Shown: positions 1 through 10,866 of the stretch, in pieces
Layout of the letters: each line of letters opens with the position of its first letter
How positions within the stretch are numbered: position 1 is the first letter of the stretch
From: Thereva unica
Taxonomy: Eukaryota; Arthropoda; Insecta; Diptera; Therevidae
Assembly: GCA_949987705.1 (NCBI GenBank)
Contig: OX465283.1
Coordinates: 50,320,953 to 50,384,952, forward strand
Direction: 5' to 3'
Length of the DNA stretch: 64,000 bases
The notes under the pieces: generated by a model
Database searches by the model: none
Seen by the model: the letters and a program-made list of their open reading frames with translations, nothing else
What the model was told of the DNA's origin: nothing
Program-made: the position numbers and the translations under genes

Positions 1-1
1 C

Positions 2-160
2 AACAATAATAGAAGGAATAGGGATACACCTAGGAACAATCAGAGAACTCCACATAGAATTAATATAATAGAATCGGGGGAATTAGAAACCCCCCAGCCA
101 GACGAACAAACCATCCGGTTGGGGGAGAACGAAAACAATTTCTCAGAATATACACAATAA
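2..160 (+). CDS. gypsy-type gag, C-terminal end (partial, runs in from outside the window)
   Basis: An open frame runs from the window edge to a TAA at 158-160. It encodes a very hydrophilic, Asn/Arg-rich then acidic tail (many N, R, E, Q) of the kind found at the C terminus of Ty3/gypsy gag proteins after the nucleocapsid. The start and any zinc knuckle would lie left of base 1. The following pol frame is open from base 64 and overlaps this one in the -1 frame, the usual gag/pol arrangement in this group. I saw no canonical slippery heptamer in the overlap. Assignment rests mainly on position in front of the protease. Confidence 0.55.
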   Translation, partial: NNNRRNRDTPRNNQRTPHRINIIESGELETPQPDEQTIRLGENENNFSEYTQ

Positions 161-2661
161 ATATCGCTCACGCCAACTACGTAAAGGCATACGTAGATAT
201 GTGCGGAACAACATGCACCTTCATAGTCGATACAGGGGCAGACATATCAATATTCAAGAAGCTCAAGATAAGCAAGGAACAATACTTCTACCCCAACAGA
301 AAATGTATAATACAAGGAATTACGGACACACAGATGCAGTCAATTGGTACCACCTATACAAATATACGTTTTAACAACGAAAGCAAAATAGAACACGCAT
401 TCCAGATAGTCGAAGATAGTGTTCCCATAGAGGCAGACGGAATCCTTGGACTAGACTTCATCACAAAAACAAAAGCTAATTTAGACTATGATACATGGAT
501 GCTAACCATCAAAACACAGAATAAAGCTAATGCGTTAACAATACCACCACGATGCGAAGTAGCCAGAAAAATAAAAATCAACAAAGATAACAATGTCGAC
601 ATAGTGATAGAGAATCAAGAGATTAGCCCAGGAGTGTTCATAGCAGGCACCATAACGAATTCAGCAAACCCAATAATAAAAATCCTAAACACCACGAATA
701 AATTGGTAACACTAAATAAATACAAAATTCAGTATGAACCGCTGACAAATTATGAAATAACACCGACAAAAGCGAAAACCACAAGTCATCAAGAAAATAT
801 CTTAAACAAAATAAATCTCCAACAAATCCCACAATACACTAAGCCACGGTTCCAGGAATTGTGCATGGAATATGCAGACATTTTCGCGGCAGAGGACGAA
901 CCTCTAACCACCAATAACTTCTACAACCAACAAATAGAACTAGCCGACAACATACCAGTTTATACAAAGAATTACAGGATACCAGAGACGCATAAGAACG
1001 AAATAGACAGACAAGTAACAAAAATGTTGCAAGACGGCATTATCGAGAACTCGGTATCGCACTTTAACTCGCCTATACTTTTGGTACCTAAGAAGTCTAC
1101 CACCGAAAAGAAGAAATGGCGCTTGGTAGTGGATTTTAGAAATCTAAACAAAAGGGTACTAGCAGATAAATTCCCTTTACCTCGTATAGAAGATATACTA
1201 GATCAAATGGGAAGAGCCAAATACTTCTCAACACTAGATCTCATGTCGGGATTTCACCAAATCCCACTCGAAAAATCATCCAGAAAGTACACGGCATTTT
1301 CAACAGAAAAAGGCCATTACCAATATACAAGACTTCCCTTCGGACTTAACATAAGTCCGAATTCTTTTCAAAGAATGATGGCAATAGCCATGGCAGGATT
1401 GACGCCAGAAGTAGCTTTTCTCTACATAGATGACATCATTGTGATCGGGTGTTCCCAAGCACACCACCTGAAAAATTTAACAACCGTTTTTAAAAGGTTG
1501 AGAGAGAGGAATCTTAAGCTAAACCCTGAAAAATGTCAATTCTTTCAAACAGAAGTCACCTACCTTGGCCATAAAATTTCAGTCGAGGGTGTCAGTCCGG
1601 ACCCTTCCAAATATGAAGCTATCAAGAACTACCCCACTCCTAAAAATGCGGACGAAGTAAGAAGATTTGTAGCTTTTTGTAACTATTACAGGCGATTTGT
1701 ACCAAATTTCGCGGAGATTGCATTACCATTAAACAAACTATTAAGAAAAAAGACGAAGTTCGAGTGGACAGAAAGCCAACAAGATGCCTTCGAAACACTA
1801 AGAAGAACACTCATGTCCCCCACAATACTACAACATCCAGATTTTTCACAAAATTTCATAATATCGACAGACGCTTCCAACGCAGCATGTGGAGCAATAC
1901 TCTCACAAAATATAAACGGAATAGAACGCCCTATAGCATACGCAAGCAAGACCTTTACGCCAGGAGAAGCGAACAAATCAACTATAGAAAAGGAACTAAC
2001 GGCTATACATTGGGCCATCATGTACTTCAAGCCGTACGTCTACGGACGAAGGTTTACAGTCCAAACAGACCACCGACCATTAGCATATCTTTTTGGAATG
2101 AAGAACCCAACATCAAAGCTCACAAGGATGAGACTTGACCTAGAGGAATTCGATTTCGAAATAAAATACGTAAAAGGCAAAGAAAACTCAGGCCCAGACG
2201 CATTATCAAGAATACAACTGGATATTAATGACCTTAAAGACATTAAGGTCCTACAAGTAAAAACCAGGGCGATGAAGAAAAAAGAGAAACAAGAAAGAAC
2301 AGTCGAAAAAGGGAGTATCCAGGAAACACAGCAGCCTGATCAACTGCGTGTAACAGAAGAACTCTCAGAAACTGAAATAGCAAACATACCCGAACTACAT
2401 ATAGAAACTAAGAATAGCAGAGAAAATATAAAATTAGAAATTAATATAGTGCACAATAAAATAAAAATATGGAAGAGGTTAATAAACAATAAAAGAAACC
2501 AATTAACAGTAGAAACTGCACTAGAGCAGGCTTTCGAAGAATTGGAGAAATATATATGCAAAACAATTCAGACCAAGACTCTGAAACTCTCGGCCGAGAG
2601 CGAAATGAAACTGCGAGATTTTGAATTCTGCTGCTATAAAAGACTGTCAAATGTGATTTGA
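64..2661 (+). CDS. gypsy-type pol: protease, reverse transcriptase, RNase H; no integrase
   Basis: The frame is open from 64, with the first ATG at 199. Counting from that ATG (820 residues): aspartic protease with DTGAD at 11-15 and a GILGLDF flap region near 81-87; reverse transcriptase about 255-440 with YIDD at 409-412 and LPFGL near 379; RNase H about 545-670 with a TDAS motif at 557-560, TDHRPL near 623 and the GPDALSR end motif near 665. Order and motifs are those of Ty3/gypsy pol. After RNase H comes a charged Lys/Glu-rich spacer, then a stop at 2661. No HHCC zinc finger or DDE integrase follows in any frame, so the copy is truncated at its 3' side. The first two-thirds is free of stops, so decay is modest. 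No LTR was found in the window for it. Confidence 0.9.
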   Translation, partial: YNRIGGIRNPPARRTNHPVGGERKQFLRIYTINIAHANYVKAYVDMCGTTCTFIVDTGADISIFKKLKISKEQYFYPNRKCIIQGITDTQMQSIGTTYTNIRFNNESKIEHAFQIVEDSVPIEADGILGLDFITKTKANLDYDTWMLTIKTQNKANALTIPPRCEVARKIKINKDNNVDIVIENQEISPGVFIAGTITNSANPIIKILNTTNKLVTLNKYKIQYEPLTNYEITPTKAKTTSHQENILNKINLQQIPQYTKPRFQELCMEYADIFAAEDEPLTTNNFYNQQIELADNIPVYTKNYRIPETHKNEIDRQVTKMLQDGIIENSVSHFNSPILLVPKKSTTEKKKWRLVVDFRNLNKRVLADKFPLPRIEDILDQMGRAKYFSTLDLMSGFHQIPLEKSSRKYTAFSTEKGHYQYTRLPFGLNISPNSFQRMMAIAMAGLTPEVAFLYIDDIIVIGCSQAHHLKNLTTVFKRLRERNLKLNPEKCQFFQTEVTYLGHKISVEGVSPDPSKYEAIKNYPTPKNADEVRRFVAFCNYYRRFVPNFAEIALPLNKLLRKKTKFEWTESQQDAFETLRRTLMSPTILQHPDFSQNFIISTDASNAACGAILSQNINGIERPIAYASKTFTPGEANKSTIEKELTAIHWAIMYFKPYVYGRRFTVQTDHRPLAYLFGMKNPTSKLTRMRLDLEEFDFEIKYVKGKENSGPDALSRIQLDINDLKDIKVLQVKTRAMKKKEKQERTVEKGSIQETQQPDQLRVTEELSETEIANIPELHIETKNSRENIKLEINIVHNKIKIWKRLINNKRNQLTVETALEQAFEELEKYICKTIQTKTLKLSAESEMKLRDFEFCCYKRLSNVI

Positions 2662-3480
2662 AGTATAGAATTATAGTTCTGTTTAAAGTCAAGTAAACTG
2701 TGGGAAAGTGTATATCATCGAAAATGAAAAAGGACAAAAACAAAAAGGACAAAAAATTATAGGACCACAGCAAGTTTTGTTAAATTTTTGGGTACAATTC
2801 TTCCTGGTAGCAGGTTCGACAAAAGACTTTCCTCCACCTCTCTTCGAAAACCCATTCATGTTATGAGATATGAGTTTTTAGTATTACCTTGCTCTTCTTC
2901 CAGTCCTAGCAGATTAATTACTACAGATGTATATATGAAAATTGAGTCTAGTTTTATTCAACGGCATTTACACTTGAATCGCACATTGAGAACTTAAACA
3001 AATCTTGCATCGGGCTGTGGGAATCCCAGTAAACTGCTCGCATCGTAGTTCACTGAACTGACTAACAACCACAATGTAGGTGTATACTTTTCCAAGTGTG
3101 ATCTCGATAGTCCTAAACCCTATAGAAACCCTAGAAACACAGTATGGCTCATATTCCAATCGATATTAAGGAGCAAGATATCAGACGTAAATAACTGGCC
3201 TAACCGTCAGTGCTCTAAAGGAAGAAATGGACAGATTTACTAGGGCCTTGTATGTCTCTTTTGAAGTAGCATGTACAATCAAACAGTAAAAAATCATCCC
3301 CCGGTGGGGAATAACAGAGTAACTATGCTAAGTAGCGCCGGGTTTAGGGGAGCGACGTGTTCGGCCGCCCCGGGACACCGGGGTATACAGGGCACTGCGC
3401 GCTAGCTTAACTAAACGACCTAATTTGAATACCTATCTCTATCGATATAAAGAAAACCTTAATCCAGCGTATTAACTTTT
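2662..3480. other. no gene recognised; GC-rich patch
   Basis: The sequence downstream of the truncated pol shows no coding similarity. A GC-rich patch at about 3298-3410 (with CCCCGGTGGGG and a CCCCGGG/CCGGGGT pair) stands out from the AT-rich surroundings but matches nothing I recognise. Confidence 0.5.
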
Positions 3481-3800
3481 ATGAACTTAGCTTGAAAAAG
3501 TGAGTATGCCTGTGTGTCTGTATGTCTGTCTGTCTGTTTGTGCGGGCTAATTTAGGAAACGGCTGAGCCGATTGCGATGGGACTTTCACGGGAGATTCAA
3601 TATTTTCTTGGACATGTTTTAGGCTTTTCAGTCGGATCCGACTATCGGTTCACACGGAAAACTTGATCCGATAGCTGGACGAAAGGGAGAGGCAACTTTT
3701 TTTATCATTCCAATTGCTATGGTCAAAGCTCGCAAATAGGTAATCCGATTTTAGGACTTTCACGTATTTTCTTAGGCATGTGTCAGCTCGCTGGTAGTAG
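3481..3800. repeat. interspersed-repeat fragment with (TGTC)n tract
   Basis: A short CTGT/TGTC microsatellite (about 3508-3542) is followed by a phrase meaning 'aaacggctgagccgattgcgatgggactttcacg' in outline (about 3556-3592). This combination, a simple repeat followed by a conserved 'cggctgarccgat' stretch, is common in dispersed arthropod repeats. The source family and exact ends are not determinable here. Confidence 0.4.
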
Positions 3801-3989
3801 GATTCTTGCGCAATCGACAACTTCTCACCCTATAAATCAGTGTAGCTGTAGCCTTCTGCATGGTCAAATTCCACGGTTATGTGGCCTATGTACCGAAAGC
3901 CTCTTTTCTATTGAAAACCTTAAAACGAGCAATCGAACTGGAGTTAAGGAAAACCCTCGAGAATGCACCATTGTACAAAGACGATATGT

Positions 3990-4480
3990 CTACTGCAATG
4001 ACAAGTCCAATTATACCTTAGCGACCTTCCATAGCTGATGCTTTAAATAATACAATGAATGCAGCCATCCTAGAATCCTAGAGTTAGGCGTGGAGGCAAT
4101 ACTTAGCTGATGAATAGCTTTCATGCTGCAAATCAGAGAGATTCATACGGATCTTGAAAGCTGTAAAATTAACAAAAGGGTTAGTAGAGGCACATCACAC
4201 GGAGGAGTGCTGTAGTTGCAGCTGTGGCTTCTGGTAATAGGAAACTACAGGAAGAATCAACTATAGTGGTCGTATATGCTGACGACCTGGCAATTCTAGT
4301 TTCTGGTAAATACCTAGACTAATGGGCGAAATTATGAAAAGAGCTCTGAACAGCGTTGCGGCTTGACCAAAGGCTGTGGTCTAGGCAGAACTGATGCTGT
4401 TTACTACAAGAAAAAACAAACAAATTCTTTCAATTGTCTAAAATTGGGTGTAGTTTACATCTAGCTTCGACGGTCGAGTA
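3990..4480 (+). pseudogene. decayed LOA/R1-group reverse transcriptase fragment
   Basis: With several frame changes the region reads as a reverse transcriptase palm: an RGTSHGGVL-like segment at about 4185-4215 (normally RGTPQGGVLSP), then VVYADDLAILVSGKY around 4265-4310 carrying the YADD catalytic box, then a G-L-G and 'ELMLFTTRK'-like segment near 4390-4425. Frameshifts and stops interrupt every 20-40 codons, so it is an old relic. The wording of the motifs fits the LOA/R1 group better than RTE or CR1. No ends or target duplication could be seen. Confidence 0.65.
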
Positions 4481-5700
4481 TCTAAAGAAAACGAGACTCT
4501 TGTTTCCTTGTGTAAATGGCCTAGTCAGGGCCAGGCACAGTTCATTTGGCATTAACATTCAGGCCATCCCACGATGTTGAATATTTGCAATGAATCGAAA
4601 AACCGTAATAATGCTAGTGGTCATGAGAATGAGTGGTAACAAAACGGCGTTAACGTGCTAATTGGAGGTTAGCAAACTGCCCCCCCCAGACTTGTTGGTG
4701 ACGGTGCCATTTGCTCTTAAATTGACTCATTGAGTCACCGTTGGAATGTAGCAGCTCTGGAAAATTTTACCAGTTTTACCGCAATAACAGTTGCATCCAA
4801 ATAAGTAACCTTCTGCCTCCACGGAACACGGATGGCTCAATCTCACAGGCCACAGCTTTAATTTTCGCGCCAACTTTGGTCCGGAAATTTGTTTATAACA
4901 AGAACAACTCGACTGTGGAAAAACCTTCCACAATCAGTATTCCCGAACTCATGCAACAACCAACAGTTCAAAAACCCCTCGTACATTCTTCGGATTTCCT
5001 TATCCGTTTCTTTCTATGTCCTTCTAGCTAAGCCTACTACGAGACATTGCATCATGATGTGAACGATAGATACCTACATATGTATAAAAAGTGACAGCTG
5101 CCCTTCGACTACCACATATACAATGTATATGACGAATTCTTTCGAAGTACTGTATGGCCACTGCTCTTTTTATTGTTGGCAATATAGTCCAATCAATCTA
5201 ATAATTGCCAAAAGGAAACAAAAAATTTGGTTAGGTATATAAAAAAAAAATCTAAAAATGTTATGGATTTTGTTTTTTGAGTTTGGAATGGCGAATCTAA
5301 CCAAAAAAATTCCGGAAAGTGTAAAAATCGATTTTTAGCGAATATTAAAAAAGGAAAAAATCAAATTATGAAACTATAGGCAGTACCGGCCTTGGGGTAG
5401 AGCAAGATGAGCGGTCGTTCTAGGCGCCAGGTGGGAAGGGGCGCCAAAATGAATTCGAAGAACAATTTAGAGTGAAAAATACAATAGAGCGGGCAGGCGG
5501 CGGATCGCCAAGTGTATGAGCTCATCAACATGACTCGAACACGCCACAAACAGGGAGTGCTGACTCCAAGACCGTCTATACATGGCCTTACGCCACATCC
5601 TACCGGAGGTGCCCATGCCTGTTCATGCAGCAGACTGAATACGACGGATCTAGAGACAACAAACTCGAATCTCAAGGTATGAACAATAGTGTTGAAGAAT
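4481..5700. other. no gene recognised
   Basis: AT-rich sequence with only short open frames and no recognisable protein similarity. It contains a C-run at about 4681-4688 and the phrase 'acaactcgactgtg' near 4905, which recurs near 62412. Confidence 0.5.
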
Positions 5701-5759
5701 CAATATAGATACCTTTAAAAAAAAACTTGAGGATGGAGCACCCCTCAACACTTCCGGGG

Positions 5760-6760
5760 CTCCCATACCTCAACAGGAGGACTTACGAGGATAGTTTGAT
5801 ATTTCTGAATCCATGCAGCATGATACCGAATGTAGCCCCAGTGAAGAGGAATTTTCGGTTTCAGTATAAGTCAGCAAGCCGCGGTTGAGCGCGCTGAGAT
5901 CACTTCTTCATTAGAAGAAGATTTCCTTAGAGGCCGCTTTGAGAAGACGGGTGGCGCAGCCCGAAAACATTTTAGCCTGTTTTTGGAAGGATCCAATGCC
6001 AATGTTCTTAATAAGAAGAGGGTTAAATCCTCTGGACCTTCTCCAGGTCATAATAACTCGGCGAAAGGATGAAGGCTCCAGTCATACGGTTTGAAAAGCA
6101 TGCCGAAAAGCCTTCTGAAAAGGAGCCCGACGCACCCACAATAAAGCCTAGAACGGCTCGACCTTCTGCCAAATCGCAAGCCGGGTCAGAATGGTCGTAT
6201 AACAGAAGACTCCATTGACATTAAATAAAAGGGTAGGAGTCTTAAATAGGACCTTAGCATGCAGGAGTGGAGAGTACTCCATAAAGTCCACCGCCCATCA
6301 TTCACAGAGATGACGTTCTCTGTTGACGAGGTGAAACAGACGGGAGGCTAAACTGGCTACAAGCTTGGTAAGGCATAGCTTAGGATTAGAGCGGCATAAA
6401 AGCCTATACTCAGCCCAACTTTCCCTGTTCCCTCAGCACCTCGTGAGCAACCACGAACATTTCCGCTCCAATCACCAAGGGAGCAGGAACTCCTCCAAGG
6501 TTACCAACTGAAGCCTCGTAGCAATCTGCTTTAGGAATGCAAGGTGAAAGTTGTTCGATTGTCAGGATGGGGACCATTGCATTTGGCGGGCTGGTAGTAG
6601 GGGGAGCCTCCTCTAACCAAAACATCAACATTGGCTTGAAAAAGGGCGGCAGCATAATCCGATTCCAATATAAAGCTTGTCCATCGGCAAGGCTGCCTCG
6701 GCAGTGCTCGAAAAAAGGAAATACGATTTATGTGATGTGAAAGCGTCGACCAAAGGACGT
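5760..6760 (+). pseudogene. decayed LOA-clade ORF1 end and ORF2 start
   Basis: A patch at about 6262-6345 reads EWRVLHKVHRPSFTEMTFSVDEV. After a frameshift it reads GYKLGKA near 6358-6380. The W..L-(spacer)-TFSVDE-(spacer)-GYKLGKA layout is the C-terminal domain of ORF1 in LOA-type elements (compare the equivalent region of the decayed copy at 47.0-47.6 kb). Downstream, about 6676-6745, a frame reads SIGKAASAVLEKRKYDLCDV, which resembles the N-terminal endonuclease start of ORF2 (HHSKAASAVL) in the same clade. Multiple stops make it nonfunctional. Upstream limits are a guess. Confidence 0.45.
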
Positions 6761-6954
6761 CGAAAGATAATCTTGCTCTACCTGAGCTTGGGCTTCGGCG
6801 GTTCAGGCGTGAAAGCGTAACAAGGAGGCAGAGACAGACAGAGTTACTTTTGCATTTATAATATTAGTAGGGATTTTTTGTTTCCTGTTTCCTGGTGTTT
6901 CCTGATTGGACTAATATTATAAGAAAAATGATGGAATGCGAAATATTCACATTT

Positions 6955-7068
6955 CGGTCCCGATACCGAGCCGATGTCATCTAGTTTGGCATCCCTAAGC
7001 TCTGGGCGTCCTGGTCTACGCTATCCTTGCAGCGGAAATAGGGTCTCCCTCTCTATCGCTGTATGTTT
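6955..7068 (-). pseudogene. RTE-clade retrotransposon, 3' coding end fragment
   Basis: On the minus strand this 110-bp piece matches, base for base with scattered differences, the end of the RTE frame seen in full at 51.8-51.93 kb (encoding the GRP-LRWKDG-DQDAQSLG-PNWMTSAQNRDR segment). It is a truncated fragment with no tail and no detectable target duplication. Confidence 0.75.
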
Positions 7069-8853
7069 TCTAGATACACATACATACATATAACTAAATT
7101 CCATTATATTAGCAACCTGGAATTCAATTTGTACACAAAAATAGAAAACGAACTCATATTTCTGGCACTCCGAAAAAACCTCTTAGAAATTTAATACTGT
7201 CTTCCTTTATTAAGGGTCATGTATTTCTGTGAAAGAGTCTTTATATCTCCACGAGTATTTCTTTAGTATCAAAAATAATTCCTGGTATTATTTGCAATGA
7301 TTCTGGTAAGCATCCTGTTGCTCCATATTTGAAGCACAACTCTTGAACGACATCCTAGCATGAAAGCATAATCCAGTTTGGAATCCCTTTTTTGCAACAA
7401 ATGCTTGGTGAATGCTAAACCCAGTTCCAGTTTTTAATTTTGTGAGTGAACCTCTTAAATTCATCCAAACTACATCTGACAAGGGGATAACAGGAGTAAT
7501 ATCACTAATAGTGCTGTGTCTTCCCTTATAAAAGATCTTTTCATTTGAATGACACCGTAAATAATTAAGGACCTTCTTTGAAGCACTAAAGTACTTTTAA
7601 ATTGCACATTTGGGACTCAATTACTTTTCGCTTTAATTTATCATCCGTCAGTGCAACTAGTTCCCGGGAGCTTTCACTACATCAGCATCAGCACCATGTC
7701 TACATATTTTTATCCCATTAAATAAGGAATCCACCACAGCCACAGTTTCTTGAAGATCTCAACAAGAATGATTTTTTTTACTTTTAAGTCCTGTTTTTTT
7801 TTTCATTCTGTGTCAAGTCCTTAATTTCCTGAAAGTGTTTTGAAATTTTATTAAGGCTCTAGTCAAGAGGAGGAAAGCTTCTGAAAAAGTTAACGACAAA
7901 AAGGCTCAACAGGTCAGGCAGGAAATTTTTCTTATATTCTTCAGGACATTGTTAGTAAAGTCCTCAATCTTTTCGGGCTTTTAAAGTCTACTTTAGATAC
8001 TGACAAAAAACATTTTTACCGTGGCCGTAATTTATCTGGTTTGCAGGTGACGTTATGATAGCTTCGGTTTTTTTTGAGACTTGTTTTTTTTTTGTTGGTG
8101 GATGAGAAATGTTCTTCAAATTAATCTTGTAATAGAATTCCTTCGTTATAAAAGATAAATTACTTTTTTGTAATATTTTTCCTGGAATAAGGATCAATAA
8201 GGATTTTTTTCCTTTTACTTGTTTTTCATTGGTGTTGTTTTCATTGATGCTGTGAAAAGGTTTTACTAGTAGCCCTAATAAGCCACCTCTCCTCGTACTT
8301 GCGGATGTTACAGGCTTTGTCGGCTGGTCAGCGGAATTCACTTGTTTCAAGAAGCAGAACATTCCGACGAAGCTTTCCTCGGGATTAGCCCGATGGTTGC
8401 CTCTCTGGCTTAGCCGGTTGCTATTGTGACTATCGACTTTGAGAAATAGGAGCCCCGTTACAAAAATGAGTTGTTTTGATTTTTGTTACAGTGAGCTTCG
8501 TGCAAATTTCTTCTCTTTTGTGTGAACTCCTTCAAAATTAAGGACTTCTCCAGACTTTTATTTATCGATCCTGTCCTCTTTTGCTGACTTTGAATTTAGC
8601 ATACTAGAGACATTGCACAATGACGAGTGCGACTTGTTTATGTGATGATACTACGACAGGAGTTCTTATGATATTTTTTGATCGAAACAAAATGCTTGTT
8701 AAAATTCTCCTTCATCAAAGCTTAAATAATTTGGCAGCCATTGAGACTTTCATTCAATATTTTGGGTTTGTATTTATTCGTGATTGTGCATCGGTTTTAT
8801 TTAATTTGAAGATAATGGTCCTCATAGGTAAAAATTTCGTTAGTTTTTCAACA
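7069..8853. other. unassigned; two minus-strand open frames without known similarity
   Basis: A minus-strand frame is open over about 7288-7590 (roughly 100 codons, no ATG at its left limit) and encodes a Lys-rich segment followed by a Cys/His-containing tail. A second minus-strand frame (7988-8362) is rich in Lys/Asn and interrupted by poly-T-derived Lys tracts. Neither resembles a family I know. They could be exons of one decayed gene or chance frames. No promoter, splice or repeat evidence decides it. Confidence 0.3.
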
Positions 8854-8856
8854 TAA

Positions 8857-9279
8857 GGCCGCGTTCCCATGGGCTACATGCCGCACGACAAAAGCTTTTA
8901 ATGCTGTATGATTGGCCAGAAAAATATACCTGTATGTCTCTGTACACATGTTTTCTTTCTCGCACAGCATAGCTGCAAAAATCGTACAAGGGAAAATCCT
9001 TTTTCCGTGCGGAAATCACAGAACTAGTGATGTTTCGATTTGAGCGATGTTTAAAGTGATTTAACATCAATATTTCACATTTTGACATAATCCAGTTCAC
9101 TTTTTCAAAATCACAAAACAGCTGATTTTTGACAACCAGCAGATGCACCCATATGAACGAGGAGATGCATCTATGCGGCAAGCTTTTTGCAAACTCTCAC
9201 GAAAATTTCCGAATACTGCCCGAAGGTAAGTCGAAATCAAGCTTTTGCCGTGCGGTATGCAGCCCATGGAAACGCGGCC
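8857..9279. mobile_element. MITE, PIF/Harbinger-like (423 bp, TAA duplication)
   Basis: The ends are a long inverted repeat: the left end starts GGCCGCGTTCCCATGGGC and the right end closes with its near-exact complement (about 45 bp with a few mismatches, including a shared AAAGCTTTT inner part). TAA flanks both sides (8854-8856 and 9280-9282). No coding capacity is present. A 3-bp TAA duplication and GG-starting termini are standard for PIF/Harbinger-derived MITEs. The parent element is not in the window (the Harbinger at 55.4 kb has different termini). Confidence 0.85.
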
Positions 9280-9439
9280 TAATAGCTGCGAGTTTTCAGC
9301 ATAATCATTGTTGAAATAGTATGTATCGTAGTAATACGTAGTATTATAGAGGAACAGTCTTGATAAGAATACTCTTCCCCTTAGTTTCTTGAAATACTGA
9401 TCAAAAGACATGTTACTCCCTCTTCAAATAATATTTAAC

Positions 9440-10367
9440 AAATCATTGTCAAGAGGAGTGTTTCCATCGCTGTGGAAAAAAACATTCTTACACCAATCCA
9501 TAAAGCGGCCTACAGACGACAAACTTGGTTGACAACAAAGTTGGCATCATGAAATGTACAGACACTCCAATTTGATTGTCAACATTCGTGCAAACATCAA
9601 CGAAGTGCACCGTTCAAATTACTTTTTAAATGATTTTCGCTGGCTAAGTTCTCAATACCGCTACAGACATACAACATGGTTGCCAACTTCTACTAAAAAT
9701 CAAAAAATTTTAATTTTATTCCAACCGTCGACAAACTTCAAATTTAAGTTGTTGACCAACCTACACACTTTCACCAACACCAAATGTTGCCAACTTTGTT
9801 TGCAACCAAGTTTGTCGTCTGTAGGCTGCTTAAAACAGGCGATAAGCACTTGGTGGATAACTATAGGCGGATTGCCATTCTTTCTTCAATTCCAAAGCTT
9901 GGAGAATGGTCATCAAATCAACGCTGTTTATACGGATTTTAGCAAAGCCTTTGTCCGTGTTGACCTCCGTATTTTAATAACAAAACTTTCAAACTTTGGA
10001 ATATCAGGTGCGGCCCTGAAATGGATAAGATCTTATAGTTGCGGAAGAACTCAGGTGGTTAGATTTCAAGAATTTGTATCAAAGGAAATCGACGAGACTT
10101 ACGGTGCACCCCAGGGCAGTCATCTAGGCCCACTCTTGTTCAATACATTTATCTCTGATCTATCCGACCAACTGAAAGATATTTCACATCTCTTTTAAGC
10201 AGACGATTAAAAAATATACAACATCATAAGGCAACATCGCAACACCGCTAAATGTCACTCAATCACGTTCGCACGAAAAAAAATATACAGCTCCGGCAGT
10301 ATTATCTGAACGACAAGGTTCTTGAAAAAATTACTACCAGAGCCAACAAGCTATTAGGATTTATTAA
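9440..10367 (+). pseudogene. jockey/CR1-like reverse transcriptase, first part (split by two insertions)
   Basis: Removing the MITE at 9504-9830, the left piece reads FPS-WKK-FL and continues after the MITE, with frameshift, as GDKHLVDNYRRIAILSSIPKL (about 9838-9900). The main stretch (about 9918-10198) reads AVYTDFSKAF, then GRTQVV, then a GAPQGSHLGPLLFN box, all standard for jockey/CR1-group reverse transcriptase. A deletion between SIPKL and AVYTDF and several stops kill it. The frame resumes at about 10310-10367 as ITTRANKLLGFIK, and is cut there by the Kolobok-type element. It picks up again at 18535. Confidence 0.8.
9504..9830. mobile_element. MITE, PIF/Harbinger-like (327 bp, TAA duplication), inside the jockey-like pseudogene
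   Basis: Terminal inverted repeats of about 45 bp: the left end starts AGCGGCCTACAGACGACA and continues AACTTGGTTG, and the right end is its complement with few changes. TAA lies directly outside both ends (9501-9503 and 9831-9833). It has no coding capacity. It interrupts the reverse transcriptase reading frame of the surrounding jockey-like relic, which gives independent proof of insertion. Confidence 0.9.
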
Positions 10368-10866
10368 GGGGACCCCCTATGAAAAATGGTGAAAAATCGA
10401 TTTTTTTTTCAAAAAACTTTTTATTGCGGATTTTGATAGACTGAAGTCTCCTAGCTTTCAGATGATGTAATTGAAATTTTGATTATCAGCATAAAAACAT
10501 GAAAATTTTAATGTTTTTCGAATTGTGTCAAGCGACCCATCATCGCACCAGCGAGGGACATGGCGTCCGGCGTTTCTTTTTATCTAAAAATCATTTTATG
10601 ACAAGTTTTTTTCATTTTTCGTCATAGGATAATGTTTAATGATTTTGATAAATAATAGATTATTTGATAATGTTTTAATATTAGGAAATAGAATATAATA
10701 ACAACAATTATCTCGAATAACAGCGAAATTGGGAACCTAAAAACGTTTTGAAATATGAGATGCTTGGAAGTTCGATATGTTTGTACATCGCTCGCGATTT
10801 TTAAAACAATTCGGACAGAATTTGAAATTCTGTCGTTCGTTTTCGGACATTTGTTATGGGAAGATG

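Noticed and set aside
4900..4920. 'acaactcgactgtg' phrase shared with 62407-62422 as LTR ends
   Set aside because: No inverted or direct LTR structure could be built around either copy; too short to support an element.
7988..8362. 124-codon minus-strand gene
   Set aside because: Composition is dominated by Lys/Asn from T-rich DNA and no similarity is evident.
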